Below are positions 54,465 to 62,513 of a stretch of DNA of 64,000 nucleotides, one piece after another. Source of the DNA: Alphaproteobacteria bacterium. Its GTDB lineage: Bacteria > Pseudomonadota > Alphaproteobacteria > SMXS01. Location: assembly GCA_028284945.1 (NCBI GenBank), contig JANQQJ010000023.1, positions 124,001 through 188,000 on the forward strand, written 5' to 3'. The stretch's first letter is position 1; every line of letters starts with the position of its first letter. Under the pieces are notes generated by a model that was not told the origin of the DNA, made no database searches, and saw only the letters and a list, made by a program, of their open reading frames with translations. The translations under genes and the position numbers were made by a program.

Positions 54465-54684
54465 GCGAACAATTGTAGATATCCCTGACGAAGAAATCCG
54501 TGCACTCGCAGACCTGTGCGAGGCGGAGAAAATCTCGCGCGCCGAGGCGGTACGACGAGCGATCCGAGGCTATTTGAAGGTACAGCAAACCCAACAGAGC
54601 GACGACGCTTTTGGCGCATGGCGCGGCAGAGGCGAAGACGGCCTAACCTATCAGGAACGTCTTCGGTCTGAATGGGACAGATGA
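54463..54684 (+). CDS. VapB-type antitoxin (ribbon-helix-helix)
   Basis: A 73-residue antitoxin. The start MRTIVDIPDEEIRALADLCEAEKISRAEAVRRAIRGYL is a MetJ/Arc/CopG ribbon-helix-helix domain (residues 1-40). A flexible toxin-binding tail with GAWRGRGEDGLTYQERLRSEWDR follows. It is translationally coupled to the PIN gene by an ATGA overlap. No ribosome site precedes the ATG. Confidence 0.85.
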   Translation: MRTIVDIPDEEIRALADLCEAEKISRAEAVRRAIRGYLKVQQTQQSDDAFGAWRGRGEDGLTYQERLRSEWDR

Positions 54685-55046
54685 AAGCCGTCTTCGACAC
54701 AAATATCCTGATCGACTATCTGAACGGTATCGACCAAGCGCGCGAAGAGATTGCGCGATATACCGATCCCGCCATCAGCGTGATCGCATGGATTGAGGTC
54801 CTGGTCGGCGCCAAGGACCCAAACGAAGACAATCTGATACGCAGCTTCCTTAGGCGGTTCGAGACAATCTATATCGAACGCGACATCAGTGAACGCGCCG
54901 TTGCAATCCGTCAAACCCAACGTCTGCGCCTGCCGGATGCAATCATCCTGGCGACAGCTCAACATCACAACGCTCTGTTGGTGACGCGCAATACGAAAGA
55001 TTTTTCACCCGACGCACCACAGATCAGATTGCCATACGAACTTTAG
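54681..55046 (+). CDS. VapC-type PIN-domain toxin ribonuclease
   Basis: A 121-residue PIN nuclease. The acidic active-site residues are visible: Asp in FDTNILIDYLNG, Glu in SVIAWIEVLVGAK, Asp in RLRLPDAIILATAQ and the late Asp in TRNTKDFS. VapC toxins cut tRNA or rRNA. The substrate here is unknown. It is coupled to the antitoxin by a 4-base overlap, and a hairpin follows (55055-55088). Confidence 0.88.
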   Translation: MKAVFDTNILIDYLNGIDQAREEIARYTDPAISVIAWIEVLVGAKDPNEDNLIRSFLRRFETIYIERDISERAVAIRQTQRLRLPDAIILATAQHHNALLVTRNTKDFSPDAPQIRLPYEL

Positions 55047-55054
55047 AAACGGTT

Positions 55055-55088
55055 GGGCCCGCGGGGGAGGAGGGAACCCCGCGAGCCC
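55055..55088. terminator. Terminator-like hairpin after vapC
   Basis: GGGCCCGCGGGG (55055-55066) and CCCCGCGAGCCC (55077-55088) pair in 11 of 12 positions around a 10-base loop. No T-run follows, so it may be a Rho-assisted stop or a folding end for both convergent transcripts. Confidence 0.45.
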
Positions 55089-55096
55089 GGTACAGA

Positions 55097-55118
55097 GCGG
55101 CCTGATAGGTCAGGCCGC
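55097..55118. terminator. Second hairpin at the 3' end of the AhpD-like gene
   Basis: GCGGCCTGA (55097-55105) and TCAGGCCGC (55110-55118) form a 9-bp perfect stem with loop TAGG. It contains the stop codon of the AhpD-like gene. No T-run is seen. Confidence 0.4.
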
Positions 55119-55667
55119 CTGCGCCCCGTCCAGTCCGGTGCGGACCACCGGGAAGTCGATTTCCGTGTCGGCTACATGGTTGAAATAGTTGGTGAAGATG
55201 TTGAGCGCGACGGCGGCAACGATCTCGGCAATCTCCTGATCGCTGACGCCAGCCTGGCGTACCTCGTCCAGATCGTCGTCATCGACCCGGCCCCGCGCTT
55301 CGACCAGCTTGCCGGCAAAGTCGAGGATCGCCGAGGTGCGCTCGTCCGAGGAATAACCTTCGAGGTTTTTCTCGATCTCCGCGCGGTCAATACCGGCACC
55401 TTTGCCAATGGCGCTGTGGGCAGAGGCGCAATAGTCGCACCCATTGATGCCGGCCACGGTCAGAGCGATCTTCTCATTCAGCTCAGCACCGAGGCTGGAT
55501 TGGGCCAGAGCGCCGGACAGGCCGAGATAGCCCTCCAGCGCCGCGGGCGCGTTGGCAAATGTCCGCAACAGATTGGGGACGACGCCAAGTTTCTGGTGAA
55601 CGGCGTCCAAAAGATCGGCTGTCTTTCCACTGGCATGGGCGGGGTCGATGGCGTTGAGGCGGGGCAT
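55110..55667 (-). CDS. AhpD-like carboxymuconolactone decarboxylase family protein
   Basis: A 185-residue protein. The redox motif NGCDYCASAHSAIG has the CxxC-x3-H arrangement of alkylhydroperoxidase AhpD. It would reduce organic peroxides or act as an unassigned CMD-family enzyme. The start at 55667 follows GGAG. The open frame upstream passes through the shared promoter. It is divergent from the TetR regulator, which probably controls it through the two sites between them. Confidence 0.87.
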   Translation of the reverse strand: MPRLNAIDPAHASGKTADLLDAVHQKLGVVPNLLRTFANAPAALEGYLGLSGALAQSSLGAELNEKIALTVAGINGCDYCASAHSAIGKGAGIDRAEIEKNLEGYSSDERTSAILDFAGKLVEARGRVDDDDLDEVRQAGVSDQEIAEIVAAVALNIFTNYFNHVADTEIDFPVVRTGLDGAQAA

Positions 55668-55737
55668 ATTTATTCTCCGGCGTTTGAGTGTCGTTAACGG
55701 GCTTGGTTCGGTGACCACTGCCCATGAACAGTGAAAT

Positions 55738-55755
55738 AAACAGATCGGTCTGTTT
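55738..55755. promoter_or_regulatory. TetR-type operator, site 1
   Basis: AAACAGA (55738-55744) mirrors TCTGTTT (55749-55755) around TCGG, a perfect 7-bp palindrome of the size bound by TetR dimers. It lies 71 bases before the AhpD-like ATG. The core ACAGATCGGT recurs at site 2. Confidence 0.6.
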
Positions 55756-55830
55756 TTCAATATAGGGTGACGGATCAGTTCTGCAAAACACCATCGCAGA
55801 AATGCACGAAACCGGTGATTGCCTCAATCC

Positions 55831-55847
55831 GTACAGATCGGTATAGT
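55831..55847. promoter_or_regulatory. TetR-type operator, site 2
   Basis: A degenerate copy of site 1: TACAGATCGGTATAG (55832-55846) keeps the core ACAGATCGGT. It is 12-27 bases upstream of the tetR ATG, a place suited to autoregulation. Confidence 0.5.
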
Positions 55848-55857
55848 TGCGATCGAT

Positions 55858-56424
55858 ATGGCCAGCTCAAAGCGAGACCACCTTGTCGAAACCGCGCTGA
55901 CCCTGTTCTATGAACAGGGCTTTCATGCAACCGGCATCGACACCATCCTGCGCGAAGCCGGCGTCGCCAAGATGACGCTTTATAATCACTTCAAGTCCAA
56001 GGACGAGTTGATTGTCGCGGCGCTGGACCTTCATGATGCGCGGTTCCTGGAATGGTTTGCCCAACGTGTTGATGAACTGGCAGACGCCCCGCGGGACAAG
56101 TTGCTGGTGATGTTCGACGTGCTGGAAGAGTGGTTTAACGGCGACGCGTTTAATGGCTGCGTCTTCATCAATGCGGCGGCTGAATATGGCAACTGCAACG
56201 ACCCGGTACACGAGGCTGCCGCCCGGCACAAAAGACTAACCTTCGATTACATCGTGGACATGGCGAAACAGGCTGGCTCGGTAGATCCGCGTGGCCTGGG
56301 CCAGCAATTGCTGCTGCTACAGGAAGGCGCGATCGTGGTCGCCCATGTGCTGGATGCGCCCATCGCAGCCCGGCAGGCAAAGCGTGCTGCGCAAACCCTC
56401 ATCGATCAGGCGTTGGCCGGGTAA
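55858..56424 (+). CDS. TetR-family transcriptional regulator
   Basis: A 188-residue regulator. The N-terminal TetR DNA-binding domain is clear: SSKRDHLVETALTLFYEQGFHATGIDTILREAGVAKMTLYNHFKSKDELIVAAL. The rest is a helical ligand and dimer domain. It likely represses itself and the divergent AhpD-like gene via the two ACAGATCGGT sites. The ATG at 55858 has no strong ribosome site. A TTG at 55819 would add 13 residues over site 2. The last 108 bases overlap the DUF389 gene on the other strand. Confidence 0.88.
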   Translation: MASSKRDHLVETALTLFYEQGFHATGIDTILREAGVAKMTLYNHFKSKDELIVAALDLHDARFLEWFAQRVDELADAPRDKLLVMFDVLEEWFNGDAFNGCVFINAAAEYGNCNDPVHEAAARHKRLTFDYIVDMAKQAGSVDPRGLGQQLLLLQEGAIVVAHVLDAPIAARQAKRAAQTLIDQALAG

Positions 56425-57411
56425 CTCATCACCGCGCCATGAGATCGCCAAAGCGATCAACACGAGCAAAACCGTCCAGACCGCAATATTGCGCCACACG
56501 AGGCGCCGCGAATCCCGCTGCTCGAATACGGTACGGGGGCCCAGGCCGCGCATTACGAAAACGACCTGTGCCGCCAGGTTGACGCAAATCACGTTAACCG
56601 CCAGCAGAAGGGCCGCGCCGATCGCATTGTCCCAGTTGCCGACGCCCACCATCATGCCGACCACCGCTGCGGGAGGCAGTAACGCGACAGCGACCATAAC
56701 CCCGACGAGCGCTGAAGATACGCCAGTGGTTAAGGACAGCACCGCCGCCGCCCCCGATGCCAGGGCAATGGCAATCCCTTCGTAACCAACGGCTGTGCGA
56801 GCCATGATTTCCGGGCTGTTGAACACGCCGGTCCACACCCCACCGATCATCACGCTGATCGCGAGCGTGATGCTTAGCCCGACCGCGTTGCTTTTGAGCG
56901 CGAGAGACCGCAGCTCACGATCACCAACAGCCGATGCAAAGGCAAAGGCCAGATTGGGCCCCAGAAGCGGTGCGATCACCATCGCCCCGATCACGACAGC
57001 GACACTATCCGTAATCAGCCCAACGGCAGCGACGATGGTCGACAAAACGACAAGGACAATAAATGTCCGATCCAGCCGAGTGCCGGCCTTAACATCGCCA
57101 TAGAGCTCTTCCCGGCTGGCCATGCGGCCGGCCGGCAATGTTGGTTTTTCCTCTGACTTTTCCGGTTCCGGCAGGGCCGCTTCCACGGGCAGGATGACCA
57201 GCCGCCAGCCTGTCGATCCAGATAGCGCCTTTTGGACACTATCGATCACGACCTGTTGATTCCCGGGTGTTACCAGAATGCGAATGGTCTGCCGGCCATC
57301 TTCACTGACGACCCCGATATAGCAGTCTACCGCACCATGCTGTTCGGCGAGCGCGGTCAGCGTGTCGGCATGGCCCTCATCGAGATAGATTTCCAGCAGC
57401 CGGAGGGCCAT
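56317..57411 (-). CDS. DUF389 / TIGR00341 family membrane protein
   Basis: A 364-residue protein of unknown role. The N-terminal ~95 residues form a soluble ferredoxin-like domain, then come about seven membrane helices (~110-330) with the family patterns VIGAMVIAPLLGPNLAFAFA and GVSSALVGVMVAVALLPPAAVVGM. The C-terminus is shifted far into the tetR gene on the other strand: its final ~36 residues (GDELPGQRLIDEGLRST...) overlap it by 108 bases. This extended tail may be species-specific. Confidence 0.82.
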   Translation of the reverse strand: MALRLLEIYLDEGHADTLTALAEQHGAVDCYIGVVSEDGRQTIRILVTPGNQQVVIDSVQKALSGSTGWRLVILPVEAALPEPEKSEEKPTLPAGRMASREELYGDVKAGTRLDRTFIVLVVLSTIVAAVGLITDSVAVVIGAMVIAPLLGPNLAFAFASAVGDRELRSLALKSNAVGLSITLAISVMIGGVWTGVFNSPEIMARTAVGYEGIAIALASGAAAVLSLTTGVSSALVGVMVAVALLPPAAVVGMMVGVGNWDNAIGAALLLAVNVICVNLAAQVVFVMRGLGPRTVFEQRDSRRLVWRNIAVWTVLLVLIALAISWRGDELPGQRLIDEGLRSTLCLPGCDGRIQHMGDHDRAFL

Positions 57412-57429
57412 GTCCGTCCCCCGCCCCGA

Positions 57430-58356
57430 CTATCCGCCGGTCGCCTTGGCGGTCAACTCGGCATTCTTTTGAGCCTGCTCGCCATTGTGGTTCAACACGA
57501 CAGCGCCATCCATATTGGCGATCTGCTCGTAATTGGCCGCGACGTCTTCGACGGTCATATCATCGCCGAGATAGAGCCCCGGGCTTTCCATCATTGCCGC
57601 CCGCGCGACCGTGCCGCCACCGGCGCTGAGGATGATGCCGGTTGGCGCATCCTCGCTGACCAGGAAAACTGCTGCCGGCGTCGCCTTTTCAGGCGCGATA
57701 CGGGCGGCAATTTCTTTCGCCTGATCTTCGGGCACCGGATTCAGGCCCGCCGTCATCCGCGTCCAGGCAATCGGCGCGAGTGTATTGACCCGGATATTGT
57801 CCTTGGCGCCTTCCATCTTCAGCGAATGCATGAAGCCATAAAGCGCCGCCTTGGCCGCGCCATAGTTGGTCTGGCCAAAGTTGCCATAAAGGCCGGTGAC
57901 CGACGTGGTCATCAACAGGCGGCCATATTGCTGCTGCTTCATAATCGGCCACACCGCATGGGTGCACATGACCGAACCCATCAGGTGCACATCAAGCACG
58001 GCGCGGAAATCCGCCAGATCCATCTTGCCGAAGCTCTTGTCGCGCAAAATGCCTGCATTGTTGATCAGGACATCAATTCTGCCGAACGCGTCCATGGTCT
58101 GCGCCACCAGCCCAGCCACACCATCAGCATCTGAAACGCTGGCGCCATTGGCTATGGCCGTACCACCCATCGCTTCGATTTCCGCAACAACGGCGTCTGC
58201 GGACTCACTCGACCCGCCGGATCCGTCCATCGCAGCGCCCAGATCATTGATCACCAGCTTGGCGCCGCGCCGCGCCAGCTCAAGTGCGTGCGCGCGGCCC
58301 AATCCACCGCCCGCACCGGTTACGATGGCTACTTTATCTGTAAAGTCGATCGCCAT
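57430..58356 (-). CDS. Short-chain dehydrogenase (MFE2-type 3-hydroxyacyl-CoA dehydrogenase-like)
   Basis: A 308-residue SDR. Cofactor motif VTGAGGGLGRAHALELARRGAKLVINDLG, NNAGILRD, and catalytic Ser, Tyr and Lys in TSVTGLYGNFGQTNYGAAKAAL. The pattern 'GGGLGRAHALELARRGAKLVINDLG' and the extended C-terminus match the dehydrogenase part of peroxisomal-type multifunctional enzyme 2 and bacterial relatives that oxidise (R)-3-hydroxyacyl-CoA or steroid substrates. Here the SDR domain stands alone. It is 18 bases from the DUF389 gene. Confidence 0.85.
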   Translation of the reverse strand: MAIDFTDKVAIVTGAGGGLGRAHALELARRGAKLVINDLGAAMDGSGGSSESADAVVAEIEAMGGTAIANGASVSDADGVAGLVAQTMDAFGRIDVLINNAGILRDKSFGKMDLADFRAVLDVHLMGSVMCTHAVWPIMKQQQYGRLLMTTSVTGLYGNFGQTNYGAAKAALYGFMHSLKMEGAKDNIRVNTLAPIAWTRMTAGLNPVPEDQAKEIAARIAPEKATPAAVFLVSEDAPTGIILSAGGGTVARAAMMESPGLYLGDDMTVEDVAANYEQIANMDGAVVLNHNGEQAQKNAELTAKATGG

Positions 58357-58547
58357 GGATCGCCCCCTCTTTGATTTGTCTTGTGTTGCGCCATTGTTAA
58401 CACTGCGCCTGCGCGGTCAACGCCAAAACCGTGCCCGTTGCGATAGAATCAGCCCTCACACCGGGCTCTCGGAAAGGTTATTGGCGCGCGATGGGATATA
58501 GTTTCTAGGCTAAGCCGCAGAGAAGGGAACAGGTAGGAGTTGCTGTG

Positions 58548-60065
58548 ATGTTCGAATCCGAAACCCTGCGCGAGGTCATGAGCGTTGCCGACTTCATGGC
58601 AACGCTGTTTATCATTGTGGTCGGTATCGCCATTTTGTTCCTGATCGGGGTCGCAATCGTCGACCTGACCCAGCGAAAACATGCAATCCGGCACAATTAT
58701 CCGGTCATCGGTCACCTTCGCTACTTCTTCGAATCCCTGGGCCACTTCTTCCGTCAGTACTTTTTTGCCCTGGACCACGAGGAACTGCCCTTTAACCGCG
58801 CGCAGCGCACCTGGATCTACCGGGCATCCAAGGATGTCGACAGCACCCTGGCCTTCGGCTCCACCGCGCCGTTGGGAGAGCCCGGAACGGTCTATTTTGT
58901 CAACTGCCCGTTCCCTCATCTCGATGAAGACACCGCAGAGCCCGGCCCTGTCACAATCGGGCCGTTCTGTGACAAGCCCTATACGACGGCCAGCCTGTTC
59001 AACATCTCAGGCATGAGCTATGGCGCGATCTCAAAACCGGCTGTCATCGCCCTGTCCAACGGCGCGCGCATGGCCGGCGCTTGGCTGAACACCGGCGAAG
59101 GCGGGCTGTCTCCCTTCCATCTGGAGGGGGGCGCGGACATCGTGTTTCAGATCGGCACCGCAAAATATGGCGTGCGCGACGAACACGGCGGACTGAGCGA
59201 CGAAAAATTGCGGCAGGTCGCCCAGCATGAGCAACTTCGCATGTTCGAAATCAAGCTCAGTCAGGGCGCCAAGCCCGGCAAAGGCGGCATCCTGCCCGGG
59301 GTCAAGGTTTCAGAAGAAATTGCAGCCATCCGGGGCATCAAACCGGGCGAAGATTCCATCAGCCCCAACCGCCATCCGGAAACCGAAACCGTCGGTGACA
59401 TTCTGGACATGGTGGACAGGATCAGGCGCGCCACCGGCAAACCGGTCGGGTTCAAGACGGTAATCGGCGCCTATGGCTGGCTGGAGGAACTTTGCCAGGA
59501 AGTGGTAAAGCGCGGTCCGGAATCAGCGCCTGACTTCATCACCGTAGACAGTGCAGATGGCGGCACGGGCGCCGCACCCAAGCCGCTGATGGATTATGTC
59601 GGGATGCCGATTCGTGAAAGCCTGCCACTCGCGGTCGACATCAGAAACCGATACGGACTGAAGGACCGGATCAGGATCATTGCCTCAGGCAAGCTGGTGA
59701 ATCCGTCCGATGTTGCCTGGGCCCTTTGCGCGGGTGCAGACTTTGTCGCATCAGCGCGAGGCTTCATGTTCTCCCTGGGCTGCATCCAGGCGCTCAAATG
59801 CAACAAGAACACCTGCCCCACCGGGATCACGACCCATCAGCCCCGCCTGCAGGCGGGGCTGGACCCGGAAGACAAAGCCGTCCGCGTCGCACAGTACATC
59901 AAGAACATGGTTCACGAGGTCGGGATTATCGCCCATTCCTGCGGTGTGCCCGAGCCCCGGCGGCTGAAGCGATTCCATGCGCGTATTGTCTGTGAAGATG
60001 GACGGTCGCGGCCGCTCGATGAAATCTACCCCAATGAGGGGCTTCAGCAGCAGGCCGCCGAATGA
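58548..60065 (+). CDS. Membrane-anchored FMN glutamate-synthase-like protein
   Basis: A 505-residue protein. One N-terminal membrane helix (~12-40, FMATLFIIVVGIAILFLIGVAIVDL) precedes a soluble region and the FMN-binding alpha/beta barrel of glutamate synthase: GGLSPFHLEGGADIVFQIGTAKYG, VDSADGGTGAAPKPLMDYVG, and the Fe-S-type Cys segment GCIQALKCNKNTCPTGITTHQ. It lacks the glutaminase and other domains, so it is not a full GOGAT. Function unknown, probably an FMN oxidoreductase. ATG at 58548, AGGAG upstream. It is 58 bases before the GST gene. Confidence 0.85.
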   Translation: MFESETLREVMSVADFMATLFIIVVGIAILFLIGVAIVDLTQRKHAIRHNYPVIGHLRYFFESLGHFFRQYFFALDHEELPFNRAQRTWIYRASKDVDSTLAFGSTAPLGEPGTVYFVNCPFPHLDEDTAEPGPVTIGPFCDKPYTTASLFNISGMSYGAISKPAVIALSNGARMAGAWLNTGEGGLSPFHLEGGADIVFQIGTAKYGVRDEHGGLSDEKLRQVAQHEQLRMFEIKLSQGAKPGKGGILPGVKVSEEIAAIRGIKPGEDSISPNRHPETETVGDILDMVDRIRRATGKPVGFKTVIGAYGWLEELCQEVVKRGPESAPDFITVDSADGGTGAAPKPLMDYVGMPIRESLPLAVDIRNRYGLKDRIRIIASGKLVNPSDVAWALCAGADFVASARGFMFSLGCIQALKCNKNTCPTGITTHQPRLQAGLDPEDKAVRVAQYIKNMVHEVGIIAHSCGVPEPRRLKRFHARIVCEDGRSRPLDEIYPNEGLQQQAAE

Positions 60066-60123
60066 GCGTTATTGCAGGCCCCGACTTCGAAGGGCATAAG
60101 GCAGGCGACGACTTTCAGGAGAA

Positions 60124-60756
60124 ATGACGATGAAATTGTATAATTTCGAAATGGCGCCCAATGCGCGCCGGGTCCGCGTTTTTGTCGCCGAAAAGGGCCT
60201 GGATATCCCGATGCAGGACGTCGACCTGGGCAGCCGCGCACAGCTCAACGACGACTACATGGCGACCAATCCGATGGCCGAAGTACCCTCGCTGGAACTG
60301 GACGACGGGACGATCATCACCGAAAGCACAGCGATCTGCCGCTATCTGGAAGAAGTCTTCCCGGATCCGCCCCTGATGGGCCGCAATCCGCTGGAAAAAG
60401 CGCAAGTGATGATGTGGGACCGCCGGGTCGAACAGCACGGTTTCGCGGCCGTCGCTGAAGGCTTTCGCAATCTGAACCCGTTCTTTGAGAACCGGGCTTT
60501 GACCGGCCCCGTTGACTACGAACAAATCCCCGCGCTCGGTGAGCGCGGCAAAGCACGTTTTCCGCAATTCCTCGATATGCTGGAAAAACGTCTCGCCGAG
60601 AGCGAATTCATCGCAGGCGACCGCTATTCCATCGCCGACATCACCGCCCTGGTCACCATCGATTTCTCTCGCACCATCAAGGGCGAGATCGGCGACCGGT
60701 CACATGTTCAACGATGGAATGAGGCCGTCTCAAGCCGGGAGAGTGCCCAGGCCTGA
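60124..60756 (+). CDS. Glutathione S-transferase family protein
   Basis: A 210-residue GST. Thioredoxin-fold N-domain MKLYNFEMAPNARRVRVFVAEKGLDI with cis-Pro/ESTA region (EVPSLELDDGTIITESTAICRYLEE) binding glutathione, and an all-helical C-domain (ending GDRYSIADITALVTIDFSRTIK). The detoxified substrate is not known. The ATG at 60124 follows CAGGAGAA. The stop is directly next to the convergent PEP-CTERM gene's stop, the two reading as TGATCA. Confidence 0.9.
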   Translation: MTMKLYNFEMAPNARRVRVFVAEKGLDIPMQDVDLGSRAQLNDDYMATNPMAEVPSLELDDGTIITESTAICRYLEEVFPDPPLMGRNPLEKAQVMMWDRRVEQHGFAAVAEGFRNLNPFFENRALTGPVDYEQIPALGERGKARFPQFLDMLEKRLAESEFIAGDRYSIADITALVTIDFSRTIKGEIGDRSHVQRWNEAVSSRESAQA

Positions 60757-61857
60757 TCAGGTTTGCAGTCGACGGCGTTTACGAATGAGGATCAGACCGC
60801 CCAGCCCGAAGCCCAACAGAGCAGCAGCTCCCGGCTCGGGAACCCCGATACCCAGAAAATCGATCCCGTCGAGCGCGCTGGTCTCCAACCCGCCAACATC
60901 AAGCGCCCGGCTGGCGCCGATAATGATGAAGTCAGCCGTCGACAGAAGGCTCTTGTCCTGGTTTGCCGCGATCGTGATCAGAAGAGCGTCCTCGTCGGAC
61001 CACGTCGAGCCATTGTTGCTGGCAGAACCATATTGGAAATTCCCGGCCAGGCCATCAGGGCCAAAGGTGAAGCCTTGAAGGTCCGAACCATTCAGCAGGT
61101 TGGCCGGATCATCGAGAAAGAACGACACATCCGTCACGGTCCCGCTCCCGTTGAATGTCAGCAGGACCAAGTCTTCCCGATCGACATCAATACCGCCGGG
61201 AATCAATCCTGGCGCCAGCCCATTATGGTCCCGGTCGAATGACACCAGGACCTGGTTGTCGCTGAATCTATGCACCGCATCGACGTCGAGATTTCGATTT
61301 CCACCGCCGCCGGTGGTCGGTGTAATTGATGTTACGTCAACCAAGAGGCTCGTCGTCAGACCGCCTCCCGAGTTGTCGATGACAACTATATCTTCATCCT
61401 GAACCGCCCCCGATGGCAGGGTCTCGTTTCGCTTGAACGAAACAAGATACTCATCGCCGCCCAACACATCGACCGCATCGAGATTCAGCCCGCCGGCAAG
61501 CGCCTCTAACGGCGTTACATCGAGCGCGATACTCAGGGATTCAGGAACGCCTACCGGGTCGAGAACATTATTGATCGTAATAATGTCCTCATTGCGTGCG
61601 AGCCCATCCGTTGTTGTCGCATTATTATTAAAGTTACCGAAGAATTGCAGCGCGCCGGCAGGCGTTGCCGCAAAAGCCGCGCCGAGAATGCCGAATACCA
61701 GGATGAAAGGGCGCACACGCCAACACACACTTGAAAAATCAAGCGTAAAGGCAGGCGCGCCAAAGGCGGCCTGTCTTGCGTTACAATGTTGAGCCTCGAC
61801 CAGAACAGTTACCTGTAAGTTTCGACAGTCACTCGAGTAAATAGCCCGAACAACCAA
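60757..61857 (-). CDS. PEP-CTERM sorted exported protein
   Basis: Up to 366 residues. The C-terminus VPEPGAAALLGFGLGGLILIRKRRR is a textbook PEP-CTERM signal: VPEP, membrane helix and basic tail, recognised by exosortase. Before it is a mostly beta domain with repeated aspartate-rich motifs (DITPLEALAGGLNLDAVDVLGG..., RNLDVDAVHRFSDNQVLVSF). A signal peptide core FILVFGILGAAFAATPAGA lies at ~50-68. The start is uncertain: TTG at 61857 has AGGA upstream, while GTGs at codons 44 and 48 give a normal signal length. No exosortase gene is seen here. Confidence 0.8.
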   Translation of the reverse strand: MVVRAIYSSDCRNLQVTVLVEAQHCNARQAAFGAPAFTLDFSSVCWRVRPFILVFGILGAAFAATPAGALQFFGNFNNNATTTDGLARNEDIITINNVLDPVGVPESLSIALDVTPLEALAGGLNLDAVDVLGGDEYLVSFKRNETLPSGAVQDEDIVVIDNSGGGLTTSLLVDVTSITPTTGGGGNRNLDVDAVHRFSDNQVLVSFDRDHNGLAPGLIPGGIDVDREDLVLLTFNGSGTVTDVSFFLDDPANLLNGSDLQGFTFGPDGLAGNFQYGSASNNGSTWSDEDALLITIAANQDKSLLSTADFIIIGASRALDVGGLETSALDGIDFLGIGVPEPGAAALLGFGLGGLILIRKRRRLQT

Positions 61858-62086
61858 GAGGTTCCTAAAATTATTTAATTAATAAAATTCGAACTATTAC
61901 CCGCGGCGTATAATCAGCCCGCAATACGGCTGGTTTTCCGAACAGTGCTCTGACTTACGCAAGAAAAAATCCCATGGATCACAAAGATTGTCTGTCACAG
62001 CCAGGGGCTTACGCGCCGCGCCATCGGATGATCTATACTGCGACGATCTTTACCGGGGGAAACAGTGAACGGAATTGGCTGACGTC
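61858..62086. other. Intergenic region between PEP-CTERM and mod genes
   Basis: About 230 bases with an AT-rich core (61866-61888) and a TATAAT at 61909-61914. No gene. It should contain the promoter of the PEP-CTERM gene on the left and that of the ModE-like gene on the right. Confidence 0.35.
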
Positions 62087-62443
62087 ATGAGCAATCGGCA
62101 GACCAGGTCAAAAATCAGCCTTCGGGTTATGCATGGAGATAGTATTGCCATCGGACCCGGCAAGGCAGACCTGCTGGAAGGTATCCGCGATACCGGCTCT
62201 ATTGCCGCGGCCGGGCGGGCGATGCAGATGAGCTACAAGCGGGCCTGGCTTTTGGTCGACACCATGAACGCGTGTTTCAAGGAGCCGCTGGTCCTAACCA
62301 GCAAGGGCGGCGCAAGCCGTGGTGGCGCTGAACTAACGGCCCTGGGCGAAGACGTCCTGAAGCGATTCAGAGCGATGCAAAAGACCGTGGAAGCCTCGGT
62401 CGAGTGTGAAATGGACGCCCTCGTAGACCTACTCGCTGACTGA
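62087..62443 (+). CDS. ModE-like molybdate-responsive regulator (DNA-binding domain only)
   Basis: A 118-residue winged-helix protein of the ModE N-terminal type: GPGKADLLEGIRDTGSIAAAGRAMQMSYKRAWLLVDTMNACFKEPLV followed by GGASRGGAELTALGEDVLKRF. Full ModE has extra Mop domains that bind molybdate. This one lacks them, so it must sense Mo another way or act with a partner. It precedes modABC. The start is ATG at 62087; a TTG at 62075 is also in frame. Confidence 0.85.
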   Translation: MSNRQTRSKISLRVMHGDSIAIGPGKADLLEGIRDTGSIAAAGRAMQMSYKRAWLLVDTMNACFKEPLVLTSKGGASRGGAELTALGEDVLKRFRAMQKTVEASVECEMDALVDLLAD

Positions 62444-62489
62444 TCGAGCGCTTAACGGTCTTGAGTCACGGGAAGTGAGTGGCTAGTTT

Positions 62490-62513
62490 CGATATGTTTT
62501 GTGGAATATATCG
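62490..62513. promoter_or_regulatory. Candidate Mo-box at the modA start
   Basis: CGATAT (62490-62495) mirrors ATATCG (62508-62513). The extended arms keep the pattern CGATATnTT...AAnATATCG. This resembles the Mo-boxes bound by ModE proteins (CGxTATATA-type). It overlaps the proposed modA start codon. Confidence 0.45.

Noticed and set aside
61866-61888. AT-rich stretch before the mod genes as a replication or attachment site
   Set aside because: No DnaA-box cluster, integrase or flanking repeat accompanies it. A plain promoter region is sufficient.
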